Origin: Thermoplasmatota archaeon | GTDB taxonomy: Archaea; Thermoplasmatota; E2; DHVEG-1 | DNA length: 58,673 nucleotides | Assembly (NCBI GenBank): GCA_016927555.1 | Contig: JAFGML010000023.1 | Location: 1 to 58,673, forward strand | Direction: 5' to 3' | In this document: one piece after another, positions 48,773-57,208 of the stretch | Numbering within the stretch: position 1 is the stretch's first letter | Layout: every line of letters starts with the position of its first letter | The notes under the pieces: generated by a model | What the model saw: only the letters and a program-made list of their open reading frames with translations | Databases searched by the model: none | What the model was told of the DNA's origin: nothing | Program-made: the position numbers and the translations under genes

Positions 48773-50233
48773 TTACTTGGGTTGGCGGCTACCGGTTGAG
48801 GCCATGATGACTGCTTGGACGGCAGCCATGGCTGCTGCGGTCTTTGGTGCTGAGGACTGCGCTTTCAACTCTTGCACGTGTTTGACGACCTGATCAAGGA
48901 TGTTGTACCGCGGGATGAAGCTGGTGTCGTAGGTGCCTGCCCGCCACTGTGGCTGATCCATGACGACCTGATGGAAGGGGATGTTGTGTCGCACGCCTCC
49001 AATCTGGAACTCCCACAGCGCTCGTTTCATCCGCTCGATAGCCCGTGGGCGGTCTTCTGCCCAGACGATGAGTTTTGCGATCATGGAATCATAGAATGGG
49101 GGGATCGTAAACCCGGGGTACACTCCAGAATCGACACGGATGCCAGGGCCACTTGGCTCAGCATAGCGGACAATTTTTGCTGGCGCAGGCATGAAGTTAT
49201 TCAAAGGGTCCTCTGCGTTGATCCGACACTCGATCGCATGCCCTCGTGGGTGGATGTCCTTCTGCTCGTACTCCAGCTCGAGGCCTGAGGCGACGCGGAG
49301 TTGCTCCCGTGCAAGGTCCACACCCGTGGTAATCTCGGTGATCGGGTGTTCGACCTGTAACCGGGTGTTCATCTCAAGGAAGTAGTACTTCCCGTCTTTG
49401 AACATGAACTCACAGGTCCCCGCGTTGTAGTACCCCGCTGTTTTTGCAGCCAGAACTGCTTGCTTGCCGATTTCTTTTCGCAGCTCAGGGGTCAAGGCAC
49501 AGGACGGCGTCTCCTCGATGAGCTTCTGATGTCGCCGCTGAACACTACATTCACGTTCATAGCAATGAATTAAATGTCCTTTTTTATCACCAATCACCTG
49601 GTACTCGATGTGACGTGGATTCTCAATGAACTTCTCAATGAACACCGCATCGTCACCAAACGAGTTCTTTGCGAGCTGGCGGACAGTGGTAAGCGCTTTT
49701 TCCATGGACTGCTCGTCGTCCACCTTCTGGATGCCGATGCCTCCACCACCTGCTGAGGCCTTCATCATGATAGGATACCCAATCTCATGAGCAATGTCTT
49801 TTGCACGCTCATGGTCAGCGATTGCCTCTGTGACACCAGGGACGACAAAGACACCAGCATTGATCATGGATTTCTTCGAGTCGATTTTTGAGCACATCAG
49901 CTTCATCGCAGAGACCGGTGGACCAATGAATTCAATATGATTCTTGTGGCACATCTCCGCAAACTCAGCGTTCTCCGCCATGAACCCATATCCCGGGTGG
50001 ATTCCTTCAGCACCGGATTGCAACGCGACATCAATGATTTTCTGCTTCTTCAAGTAACTCTGGCTTGCTGGGCCTGGCCCGATGTTGTACTTCTCATCAG
50101 CGTACTTCACAAACAGTGCGTGTTGGTCTGCATCAGAGTAGACTGCAACGGTTCGTATCCCAAGCTCTTTGCATGCTCGCATGATGCGGACAGCGATTTC
50201 ACCGCGGTTTGCAATCAAGACTTTATTCAACAC
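48773..50233 (-). CDS. pycA: Pyruvate carboxylase subunit A (biotin carboxylase)
   Basis: A 486-residue ATP-grasp biotin carboxylase. Seen: N-terminal VLIANRGEIAVRIMRACKELGI, the PGYGFMAENAEFAEM region, the ATP-binding MMKASAGGGGIGI loop, EKFIENPRHIEYQV, and FLEMNTRLQVEHPITEITTGVDLARE with the catalytic E and R. It carboxylates the biotin carried by PycB using bicarbonate. The residues for catalysis look complete. Separate A and B subunits are the archaeal form of pyruvate carboxylase. Confidence 0.96.
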   Translation of the reverse strand: MLNKVLIANRGEIAVRIMRACKELGIRTVAVYSDADQHALFVKYADEKYNIGPGPASQSYLKKQKIIDVALQSGAEGIHPGYGFMAENAEFAEMCHKNHIEFIGPPVSAMKLMCSKIDSKKSMINAGVFVVPGVTEAIADHERAKDIAHEIGYPIMMKASAGGGGIGIQKVDDEQSMEKALTTVRQLAKNSFGDDAVFIEKFIENPRHIEYQVIGDKKGHLIHCYERECSVQRRHQKLIEETPSCALTPELRKEIGKQAVLAAKTAGYYNAGTCEFMFKDGKYYFLEMNTRLQVEHPITEITTGVDLAREQLRVASGLELEYEQKDIHPRGHAIECRINAEDPLNNFMPAPAKIVRYAEPSGPGIRVDSGVYPGFTIPPFYDSMIAKLIVWAEDRPRAIERMKRALWEFQIGGVRHNIPFHQVVMDQPQWRAGTYDTSFIPRYNILDQVVKHVQELKAQSSAPKTAAAMAAVQAVIMASTGSRQPK

Positions 50234-50251
50234 GAGCGCTCACCTTGTTCT

Positions 50252-52075
50252 TTAGAGAATCTGCATCAGCAGATCACCACTGGCAACCGGTGCTCCTTCT
50301 TTGACGTAGATCTCTTTGACTTCTCCTTCAACGTCGCATTTAACCTCTTGCTCCATCTTCATGGCTTCGATGGTGGCGATGACATCACCTTTCTTGACCT
50401 TGTCTCCCTTCTTCACCTTGATCTTCAAGATTGTTCCCTGCATACTTGATTTGATGCCACCTTGGACGTCCTTTGGTTTCTCCTGTGCTGCAGAGGCTCC
50501 TGCGCCAGCGACGAGGAATCCTCCCTGGGGAATGACTTTCACTTCATAGGGCTCCCCGTCGACCTCCACTTGGAATTCTGTGGGAATCTGCACGGGTCCT
50601 GCTCGTTGTTCTGGTGGCTGCGTTTCCAGCCAGAGTTGTTTGACTTCCGGGAATGATTGTTTCACCATGGCTCTGGTGAACTGGTGATCAAGTGGTAACG
50701 GGAGACCGTCAGAGGTGAATTCTGCGACCGCTTGACCCTTGAGGAATTTTAATCCGACTTGAGGGTATAAAATATAAGTCATGATGTCTTCTTCTTTCTT
50801 AATGAGAGATCCGCCATCCATCTCCTGAAGTTCTTTCTTCTTTTGATCCCACAGCGGCTTAAGGAGGTCTGATGGTCGGCAGTCAATGACTTCTTCTTTC
50901 CATTTTGGTCCCAGGACTTGCTTCATGATGTCTGGTGAAATCTCCCCTGGTGGTTTTCCGTACATCCCTCGGCAGTAATCCTTGGTTTCCTTGGGCACAA
51001 TTTTGTAGCGTCCGTGCAACACGTTCATGACTGCTTGCACACCAACGACTTGGCTGGTTGGTGTGACCAGTGGTGGATACCCGAGTTCTTCTCTGACACG
51101 TGCTGTCTCATCGAGAATCTGACGGTACTTATCACGGGCGCCTTGCTCTTCCAGCTGAAAGATGAGGTTCGACAGCATTCCACCAGGAATCTGGTGGAGG
51201 GTGACACTCGGGTCGACCTTTAAGGCATCGAAACGATGGAGGTGGCGGTACTTGTCCCAGACTTTCAGGAAATAGGCTCGGCATTCAATGAGCAACTCGA
51301 GGTCATACGTAGTGTCCCACTCTGTGCCCTGCAGGGCAGCAACGACACTCTCCGTGGCAGGCGCAGCAGTCCCCCCAGAAATCGGTGAGAGGGAGGTATC
51401 CAGGATGTCTACCCCTGCTTCAACCGCCCGCTGGTACGCCATACCGGTCATGCCACTGGTGCAGTGGGTGTGCAGGTCGATGGGGAGCTTGACGCCAGCA
51501 TCCTTGGTTCCTTTGATGATGTCATAGGCACGTTTTGGTGAGATCATCCCTGCCATGTCTTTGATGCAGAGGGAATCCGCACCCATTTTCTGCAACTCGA
51601 TGAACCGCTCGACAAAATAGTCCACGGTATGAATCGGTGAGATCGTATAGCTGAGGCATGCTTGCACATGCCCCTTGTTGTCCTTCACCGCCTGCATGGG
51701 AACCTTCATGTTACGCAGGTCGTTGAGCGCATCGAAGATGCGGAAGTAGTCGCATCCGTTTTTTTTCGCAAAATAGATGAATTTTTTGACGACATCATCA
51801 GGGAAGTTCCAGTAGGCGACGATGTTCATCGCCCGCTCCAGCATCTGCAGGGGTGTGTTCGGCATCGCTTTTTTTAATTGGTTGAGTCGAACCCAGGGGT
51901 CTTGGTTGAGGTACCTGATACACACATCATAGGTGGCTCCGCCCCAGACCTCCAGAGAGAAGTAGCCGACCGCATCAAGTTTTTCTGCGATAGGGATCAT
52001 GTCTTCTGTTCGCATTCTGGTCGCTAGTAATGACTGATGGCCATCCCGAAGAATCATCTCATGTAGTTGTACCAT
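50252..52075 (-). CDS. pycB: Pyruvate carboxylase subunit B (carboxyltransferase with biotin carrier)
   Basis: A 607-residue protein. The TIM-barrel carboxyltransferase domain begins LHEMILRDGHQSLLATRMRT, with DLHTHCTSGM (metal-binding His pair), and ends near residue 450. A conserved linker and a biotin carrier domain follow: SSMQGTILKIKVKKGDKVKKGDVIATIEAMKMEQEV, with biotinyl Lys573 in AMKM. It transfers carboxyl to pyruvate, making oxaloacetate. Oxaloacetate decarboxylase alpha subunits look similar, but the adjacent biotin carboxylase supports pyruvate carboxylase. First gene of the operon; GGGAGGTG precedes its start. Confidence 0.96.
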   Translation of the reverse strand: MVQLHEMILRDGHQSLLATRMRTEDMIPIAEKLDAVGYFSLEVWGGATYDVCIRYLNQDPWVRLNQLKKAMPNTPLQMLERAMNIVAYWNFPDDVVKKFIYFAKKNGCDYFRIFDALNDLRNMKVPMQAVKDNKGHVQACLSYTISPIHTVDYFVERFIELQKMGADSLCIKDMAGMISPKRAYDIIKGTKDAGVKLPIDLHTHCTSGMTGMAYQRAVEAGVDILDTSLSPISGGTAAPATESVVAALQGTEWDTTYDLELLIECRAYFLKVWDKYRHLHRFDALKVDPSVTLHQIPGGMLSNLIFQLEEQGARDKYRQILDETARVREELGYPPLVTPTSQVVGVQAVMNVLHGRYKIVPKETKDYCRGMYGKPPGEISPDIMKQVLGPKWKEEVIDCRPSDLLKPLWDQKKKELQEMDGGSLIKKEEDIMTYILYPQVGLKFLKGQAVAEFTSDGLPLPLDHQFTRAMVKQSFPEVKQLWLETQPPEQRAGPVQIPTEFQVEVDGEPYEVKVIPQGGFLVAGAGASAAQEKPKDVQGGIKSSMQGTILKIKVKKGDKVKKGDVIATIEAMKMEQEVKCDVEGEVKEIYVKEGAPVASGDLLMQIL

Positions 52076-52298
52076 AGGGTAGCACCTCCCGCTCTCAACA
52101 CACAGTTACGAATAGTGTTGAGTTGATGGGTGTAGACGAGGAAGGGTAACCTCTGAACCTACTTAAGAATATCGGGGGATTTTTTCATAACTATACTAGA
52201 GACCAGGCGCCTCAGATACCTTCGTATTCTCCAAATTTTCCATCGTAATCTATTTGTATCACATGCGGTATTAAACCCGAACTACTGAGGTGATATTG

Positions 52299-54347
52299 AT
52301 GAAAAAACATGTGATGTTGGGTGTTATTGTGCTCTGTCTTTTCTGTTTCTGCAGTAGTCCTTCCTCAGTTGCCCTATCAGCAGGGGATATTTCCACTGGA
52401 CAGGTCTCTCTTGAGTACCGGAATGTGACAGTGTACGCACCAGCAGTCTCTGACTCAGATGCGGGGTACGTAGGAGTGATTTCCACCATCACTGTCACGG
52501 TGCAGGGGAATGGAAGCGGCCGGGTGTTCGTCGACACTCTCCCGCTCACTGATGTCGACATGCAAGGCTCTGCTCGTCTCGCTGTCAAGGTCGCCAGTGC
52601 GTTCGTGAGTAGTGACACCCGTCCTCATCTTGACCCACGTACCTGTGATTACTTCTTTGTCGTCCGTACCACAGCACCGATGATTGGTGGCCCTTCTGCT
52701 GGGGCGATTATGACTGTAGCTGTTATCGCTCTGTTGGAGAATTGGACGCTTGATACAGATACGATCATGACTGGGATGATCAACCCTGATGGGAGCATCG
52801 GACCAATCGGGGGTATTCCCTACAAAATCGATGCCGCATATTCGGTCGGTGCGACTCGATTCTTGATTCCAAAAGGACAAATGACCTACACCGAGATGGT
52901 CATAGAGACGTCCTCGGGCAATGGTTGGACCCAGACTATCACCAGGCCGGTCACCCGTAACGTCTCTGACTATGCGAGGGACAACTACGGCATGGAAGTC
53001 TATGAAGTAGCGGATATCAATGAAGCATTGATGTATTTTACCGGATGGGATTTTCCTGCTGTCGAAGTACCGAATAAGATTACGACTGAAGACTACATCG
53101 CTGCGATGGAACCACTGGCAACCTCGCTGCTTGACCAAGCACGATTGTCCTATGAGAACGCAAGTGACGCGTGGAATACCTCGTCGTATCGTCATTGGCC
53201 AAGCTCGTACAGAAACCAAGTCATCGATTTTTTAAACAACGCCGAGCAGCGACTCCAGGAATCCTCCACGTGGTACTCAGCGAAGGTGTACTACACGAGC
53301 ACAAGTAAGTCGTTCCAGTCTCTCATCTACTCTCGCTTTGTGTCCTACACCTGTGACTATTTCGCCAGCGAGGACAAAGATGCCTACATGCAGGGACTCA
53401 TTCATGATGCACAGGAGTTCTATGAGAATGTCAGTGACATCGCAAAGAACGCTCCGATCACCGGGATGGTCACCCTGCAGTGTGTTGGTGCTGCTCAGCA
53501 GCGAGTCACAGAAGCAGCAACGTACATAACTCGTGGGAACAGTAGTTATTACACAGGGGATGATTTAAACGCGTTGTACAACCTTGCGTTTGCCCAAACG
53601 CGCAGTGAAAGCGTGCACTGGTGGTTGAACATCTCAGCGCCGTTCAATGACACAGGGGAGATCAACGCGTCAACCCTCCGTGCTCTTGCTGAGGAGTACC
53701 TCGATGACGCGCAACAGGCGATCGTCTACTCACAGATCATCGTCGGAGAGCTGGGGGGCGGATCGTCGTACCTCCTGGATGCACAGAGCTTACTGGAGAA
53801 CGCTCGCAGTGAAAACGAGAAGGGTTTTTCTGCGGCAGCACTGTTCGGGGCGTTTGAATCGCTCGTGAAAGCGAACCTTGCCTTGGAGCTCGTCGATGGC
53901 GTCACCCTTGGAAAGGTGGAGCGTGCGAAGGAGCGGGCCAGTACGAGTATCACAGCAAGTCGGAATCAGGGGATCGAGCCTGTGCTGGCGGTGAGCTACT
54001 ACGAGTACGGGCAGAGCCTTGCCAATGAGTCCTCCCTTGACGATGCCATTGTCTATTACAAATACGCGGATCTGATCGCTGGGGCGATTCGACTCACCAC
54101 TGCCTATGGGACCCAGTCGTCACGGTACGTGGGTATCCCGGAGAGCACCCCGATTTCGATGTGGGACATCAGTAGTTCTCGTTACCTTATGGTGTTGCTC
54201 TTCTTTGCACTGATTGCAGGAGTCGGTGGTCTTGGCATCGGCTTGCTGATAGCTGGGTTGATGGGTCACCCAAAACAGAAAGAAAAACAGTACTCAGGGT
54301 CCTCAGTGCCACGCAGTATCGAGGATTACGACAAAAAAAAGAAATAA
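52299..54347 (+). CDS. Secreted/membrane Lon-like (S16) protease
   Basis: A 682-residue protein from ATG 52299, preceded by GAGGTGAT four bases before it. Signal peptide about 1-27, an S16 proteolytic domain with Ser133 in GGPSAGAIMTVAV and Lys176 in GGIPYKIDAAYSVGA, the Lon Ser-Lys dyad. No AAA+ ATPase domain is present, so it acts without ATP-driven unfolding. A long helical region (270-600, TPR- or coiled-coil-like) follows, and a C-terminal membrane helix (YLMVLLFFALIAGVGGLGIGLLIAGLMG) with a lysine-rich tail. Such exported archaeal Lon-like proteases form a separate group from LonB. Function unknown; extracytoplasmic protein quality control is likely. Confidence 0.9.
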   Translation: MKKHVMLGVIVLCLFCFCSSPSSVALSAGDISTGQVSLEYRNVTVYAPAVSDSDAGYVGVISTITVTVQGNGSGRVFVDTLPLTDVDMQGSARLAVKVASAFVSSDTRPHLDPRTCDYFFVVRTTAPMIGGPSAGAIMTVAVIALLENWTLDTDTIMTGMINPDGSIGPIGGIPYKIDAAYSVGATRFLIPKGQMTYTEMVIETSSGNGWTQTITRPVTRNVSDYARDNYGMEVYEVADINEALMYFTGWDFPAVEVPNKITTEDYIAAMEPLATSLLDQARLSYENASDAWNTSSYRHWPSSYRNQVIDFLNNAEQRLQESSTWYSAKVYYTSTSKSFQSLIYSRFVSYTCDYFASEDKDAYMQGLIHDAQEFYENVSDIAKNAPITGMVTLQCVGAAQQRVTEAATYITRGNSSYYTGDDLNALYNLAFAQTRSESVHWWLNISAPFNDTGEINASTLRALAEEYLDDAQQAIVYSQIIVGELGGGSSYLLDAQSLLENARSENEKGFSAAALFGAFESLVKANLALELVDGVTLGKVERAKERASTSITASRNQGIEPVLAVSYYEYGQSLANESSLDDAIVYYKYADLIAGAIRLTTAYGTQSSRYVGIPESTPISMWDISSSRYLMVLLFFALIAGVGGLGIGLLIAGLMGHPKQKEKQYSGSSVPRSIEDYDKKKK

Positions 54348-54371
54348 GGCATCCTCTTATCTGCTTCTACC

Positions 54372-55421
54372 ATGGATATTTCTGCAGAACTCATCGGGAA
54401 CCATATTCTTGTCAAAAAACCCAGGGACATTGGAAGGGTGTACACGAAGAGCCACATTGGCACACCTCTCTCGGGGAATATCGTACAGTTGAATCTCCTT
54501 GAAGGTGTGTTCTTAGTCGATGAAGGGAAAATGAGGGTGTTTGAGCAGAAAAAAGAGGTAGGGATGCAACACCTCGTGTTGCGTGCTGCAGCCCAGCTCC
54601 CTGAGTTTGAGACACAGTACCTCGTGTATAAGGATTTACGCACCCGCGGTCATGCCATTAGTTTAGACACGACAGAACCGCCTGGCGTGTTTCGTAAGCA
54701 CCAGAGCGATCGAGCAACGCCGTCTTGTGTTATTGTTCCGTTCTCTGAACGTGATACTCTTGATATTGATGCGACACACCAGTTGATTCATCAGAGCCGG
54801 AAAAAAAAGGACGTCGTGTGGTACGCGTTGGTCGACGAGGAGGGTGACCTGACCTACTATGACGTATCTCTTGTGGACCTACGTGGCGATGTGGCTGCGC
54901 ACCAGTACCCAAAAGGCAAGTGCGTGATGTTGAAGAACCGTGGTATCGTATTTGATACAAATCTTGCCGGTCACCTCCTTCAGAAGGAGTTCTTTGGGAA
55001 GCCATTCGGCGCAGGCTTGCAGCTCTCCTTTGTCGAGGCCTTGTATCTTCAACGTAAAAAGGTCTTAGACATTCTCCGTATTGATGGAACACGTCTGTCG
55101 TATGAGGCAAGTCTGGTTGCGATGCGGAAGTTCCAGCCAGATATTGAGAAGCGGTTGCTGGTGTTCCAGGAGTTAAAGCAGCGGGGACTGCTGGTGAAAA
55201 CAGGGTTTAAATTCGGTGCGCATTTCCGTGCGTATACGAAGCAACCAGATGCTACCCATGCTGAGTACTTGATTCATGTGGTTGACAAAGGGTTTACGAG
55301 CATCTGGGCTGAGATTAGCCGAGCGGTTCGTCTTGCCCATTCTGTGAACAAAGAATTTGTGTTTGCGCGAATTGATGGCACGTCTGTTGATTACCTTAAA
55401 CTTGGACGACTGCGTCCGTGA
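54372..55421 (+). CDS. endA: tRNA-splicing endonuclease EndA (two-domain form)
   Basis: A 349-residue enzyme of the euryarchaeal fused type: an N-terminal inactive repeat and a C-terminal catalytic repeat, which dimerises. Catalytic Tyr288 (FRAYTKQP), His296 (ATHAEYLIHV) and Lys327 (HSVNKEFVFAR) are present; the Tyr-His spacing is slightly shorter than in the A. fulgidus enzyme. It cuts bulge-helix-bulge motifs to remove introns from tRNA and rRNA precursors. It starts 25 bases after the Lon-like gene, so they may be co-transcribed. Confidence 0.93.
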   Translation: MDISAELIGNHILVKKPRDIGRVYTKSHIGTPLSGNIVQLNLLEGVFLVDEGKMRVFEQKKEVGMQHLVLRAAAQLPEFETQYLVYKDLRTRGHAISLDTTEPPGVFRKHQSDRATPSCVIVPFSERDTLDIDATHQLIHQSRKKKDVVWYALVDEEGDLTYYDVSLVDLRGDVAAHQYPKGKCVMLKNRGIVFDTNLAGHLLQKEFFGKPFGAGLQLSFVEALYLQRKKVLDILRIDGTRLSYEASLVAMRKFQPDIEKRLLVFQELKQRGLLVKTGFKFGAHFRAYTKQPDATHAEYLIHVVDKGFTSIWAEISRAVRLAHSVNKEFVFARIDGTSVDYLKLGRLRP

Positions 55422-55495
55422 TAATTTTTTTTCATAATGTATTTATACTTCATGTGTTATTCGACTCATTCCTTGTGTAAGGGAGGAGAACGAGT

Positions 55496-56134
55496 ATGCT
55501 TCTGATCCGGTGGCATGGTCATTCCTGCTTTGAGATAACCAATGATGTGACTATTGTCACTGACCCTCACGATGGTCGTTCGATTGGGATACCAACGCCT
55601 AGTGTTACCGGTGATATTATCCTTGTGTCCCACAACCACTATGACCACAACAGCGTGAAAACCGTTGAGAAAGACGGCTCAAAGGTGATCACTGATGAGC
55701 GCAAACGGACCGTTGAGAAGGTCACCATTAGTGGGGTTCCTGCGTACCATGATGAAGAGCAAGGGGCTCACCGTGGGAAGATGATACTCTTTAAATTCAT
55801 CTGTGATGACATCACGTTTTGCCATCTGGGTGACCTTGGCCATGAGCTCGATGAGAAAACCATTCAGCAGATTGGTGAGGTGGATATCCTCTTTGTTCCG
55901 ATTGGTGGCACGTACACCATTGATGCTGAGCAAGCCTGGCATGTCATTGATAGAGTAAAACCAAAGATTGCGATTCCGATGCACTATCGCATCGAAGGAT
56001 TATCACTCCCTATCACAGGCGTTGATCCGTTCCTGGAGAAGAATCACTACAAGATTCTGAAGGTGGGAAACGAGATCGACATCGAGAAGGATGAGTTGCC
56101 AAAAGAACCCGAGATATGGGTCTTCACGTTGTAA
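55496..56134 (+). CDS. UlaG-like metallo-beta-lactamase-fold hydrolase
   Basis: A 212-residue protein. The metal-binding motif is LVSHNHYDHNS (H-x-H-x-D-H), with additional ligands in LLIRWHGHSCFEI, LGDLGHELDE and IPMHYR. It belongs to the UlaG/L-ascorbate-6-phosphate lactonase-like group, whose archaeal members have unknown substrates. GGGAGGAG before the ATG is a strong ribosome site. It converges with the 2-hydroxyacid dehydrogenase gene, one base apart. Confidence 0.9.
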   Translation: MLLIRWHGHSCFEITNDVTIVTDPHDGRSIGIPTPSVTGDIILVSHNHYDHNSVKTVEKDGSKVITDERKRTVEKVTISGVPAYHDEEQGAHRGKMILFKFICDDITFCHLGDLGHELDEKTIQQIGEVDILFVPIGGTYTIDAEQAWHVIDRVKPKIAIPMHYRIEGLSLPITGVDPFLEKNHYKILKVGNEIDIEKDELPKEPEIWVFTL

Positions 56135-56135
56135 T

Positions 56136-57122
56136 CTACTTCTGGAAGACTTCTGTGTTGATGCAGTTTGGTGGTCTCTTCCCCTGTAGTCCTACGATGA
56201 GGTTTTCTGCAGCCATGAGTGCCATTTTCGTTCGCGTCTCTATGGTGCCTGAGCCGGTGTGTGGTTGCAGCACAACATTCGGCAGAGTCTTGAGTTCATC
56301 AGGAATAGTTGGTTCGTTTTCGTAGACGTCAAGGCCAGCACCGAAGATCCAGTGTTTTTTCAGGGCTCTTATCAAGGCTGATTCATCAATGATGGGCCCT
56401 CGTGCCGTGTTGATGAGAATAGCGGTGGGTTTCATCATCCGAAGTTCCTGCTCCCTAATCAGATGGTGCGTGGTTGGGATGAGCGGAGCGTGGATGGAGA
56501 CGTAATCAGATGTTTTCAGCAGCTCTGCTAACGAGACTTTTTTTGCCCCCAGTTCATGCTCAATGGTTTCGTTGCGCTGCTCATCGGTGTACAACACGGT
56601 CATGTTGAATCCTTTGCTTTTCAGGGCAAATGCCGTGCCGATGCGTCCTGCTCCAATGATGCCAAGTGTTTTGTATGCGACGTCCTGTCCGAGCATCAGC
56701 TGAGGCGCCCAGCCTCTGAAATGACCGGCTCTGGTATAGCTGTCTCCTTCCACGATGCGTCGTGCGACTGAGAACAGTAACGCCCAGGCGAGTTCTGCAG
56801 TCGTCTCTGTCAGTACCCCTGGGGTGTTGCTCACAGGTATGCCATGTTTGGTGGCTGCTGTCACATCGATGTTGTCGTACCCGACCGCATAGGTGGCTAT
56901 CATCTTCAGACGTGGTTCGGATGTGATCACCTCCTGGTCGATAGGGTCTGTTAGCAGACAGAGCAATCCGTCTTTTCCCTTGATACCGCTGATGATTTCT
57001 TCTTTGGTCAGTGCTCGGTCAGAAGGGTTGATGTCGACGTCGCAGGCGATGCGCAGTCTGTCAAGGCCTGGCTCTGGGATTTTTCTGGTCACAAAAACCT
57101 TTCTGGTTCCCCCCTTGTTCAT
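56136..57122 (-). CDS. D-2-hydroxyacid dehydrogenase (glyoxylate reductase-like)
   Basis: A 328-residue NAD(P)-dependent enzyme. Dinucleotide-binding TLGIIGAGRIGTAFALKSKGF (Rossmann GxGxxG), catalytic Arg in INTARGPIIDE, Glu in DVYENEP and His in LQPHTGSGT are all present. Its N-terminus FVTRKIPEPGLDRL is typical of glyoxylate/hydroxypyruvate reductases, so glyoxylate or hydroxypyruvate reduction is the likely reaction. A terminator for the neighbouring minus-strand gene lies just upstream. Confidence 0.92.
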   Translation of the reverse strand: MNKGGTRKVFVTRKIPEPGLDRLRIACDVDINPSDRALTKEEIISGIKGKDGLLCLLTDPIDQEVITSEPRLKMIATYAVGYDNIDVTAATKHGIPVSNTPGVLTETTAELAWALLFSVARRIVEGDSYTRAGHFRGWAPQLMLGQDVAYKTLGIIGAGRIGTAFALKSKGFNMTVLYTDEQRNETIEHELGAKKVSLAELLKTSDYVSIHAPLIPTTHHLIREQELRMMKPTAILINTARGPIIDESALIRALKKHWIFGAGLDVYENEPTIPDELKTLPNVVLQPHTGSGTIETRTKMALMAAENLIVGLQGKRPPNCINTEVFQK

Positions 57123-57156
57123 AGGATGAAATACGGTCGTTGTTATTTAGAGATTT

Positions 57157-57183
57157 CTAAAAAAAGGTTTTTTCAATAAAAAG
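57157..57183 (-). terminator. T-run terminator of the metalloprotein gene
   Basis: On the minus strand CTTTTTATTG, six A and then seven T occur 26-50 bases after the stop of the 57209 gene and before the dehydrogenase start. Confidence 0.4.
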
Positions 57184-57208
57184 AAAGATAGCTGGAGGAG
57201 AGTTCTGT

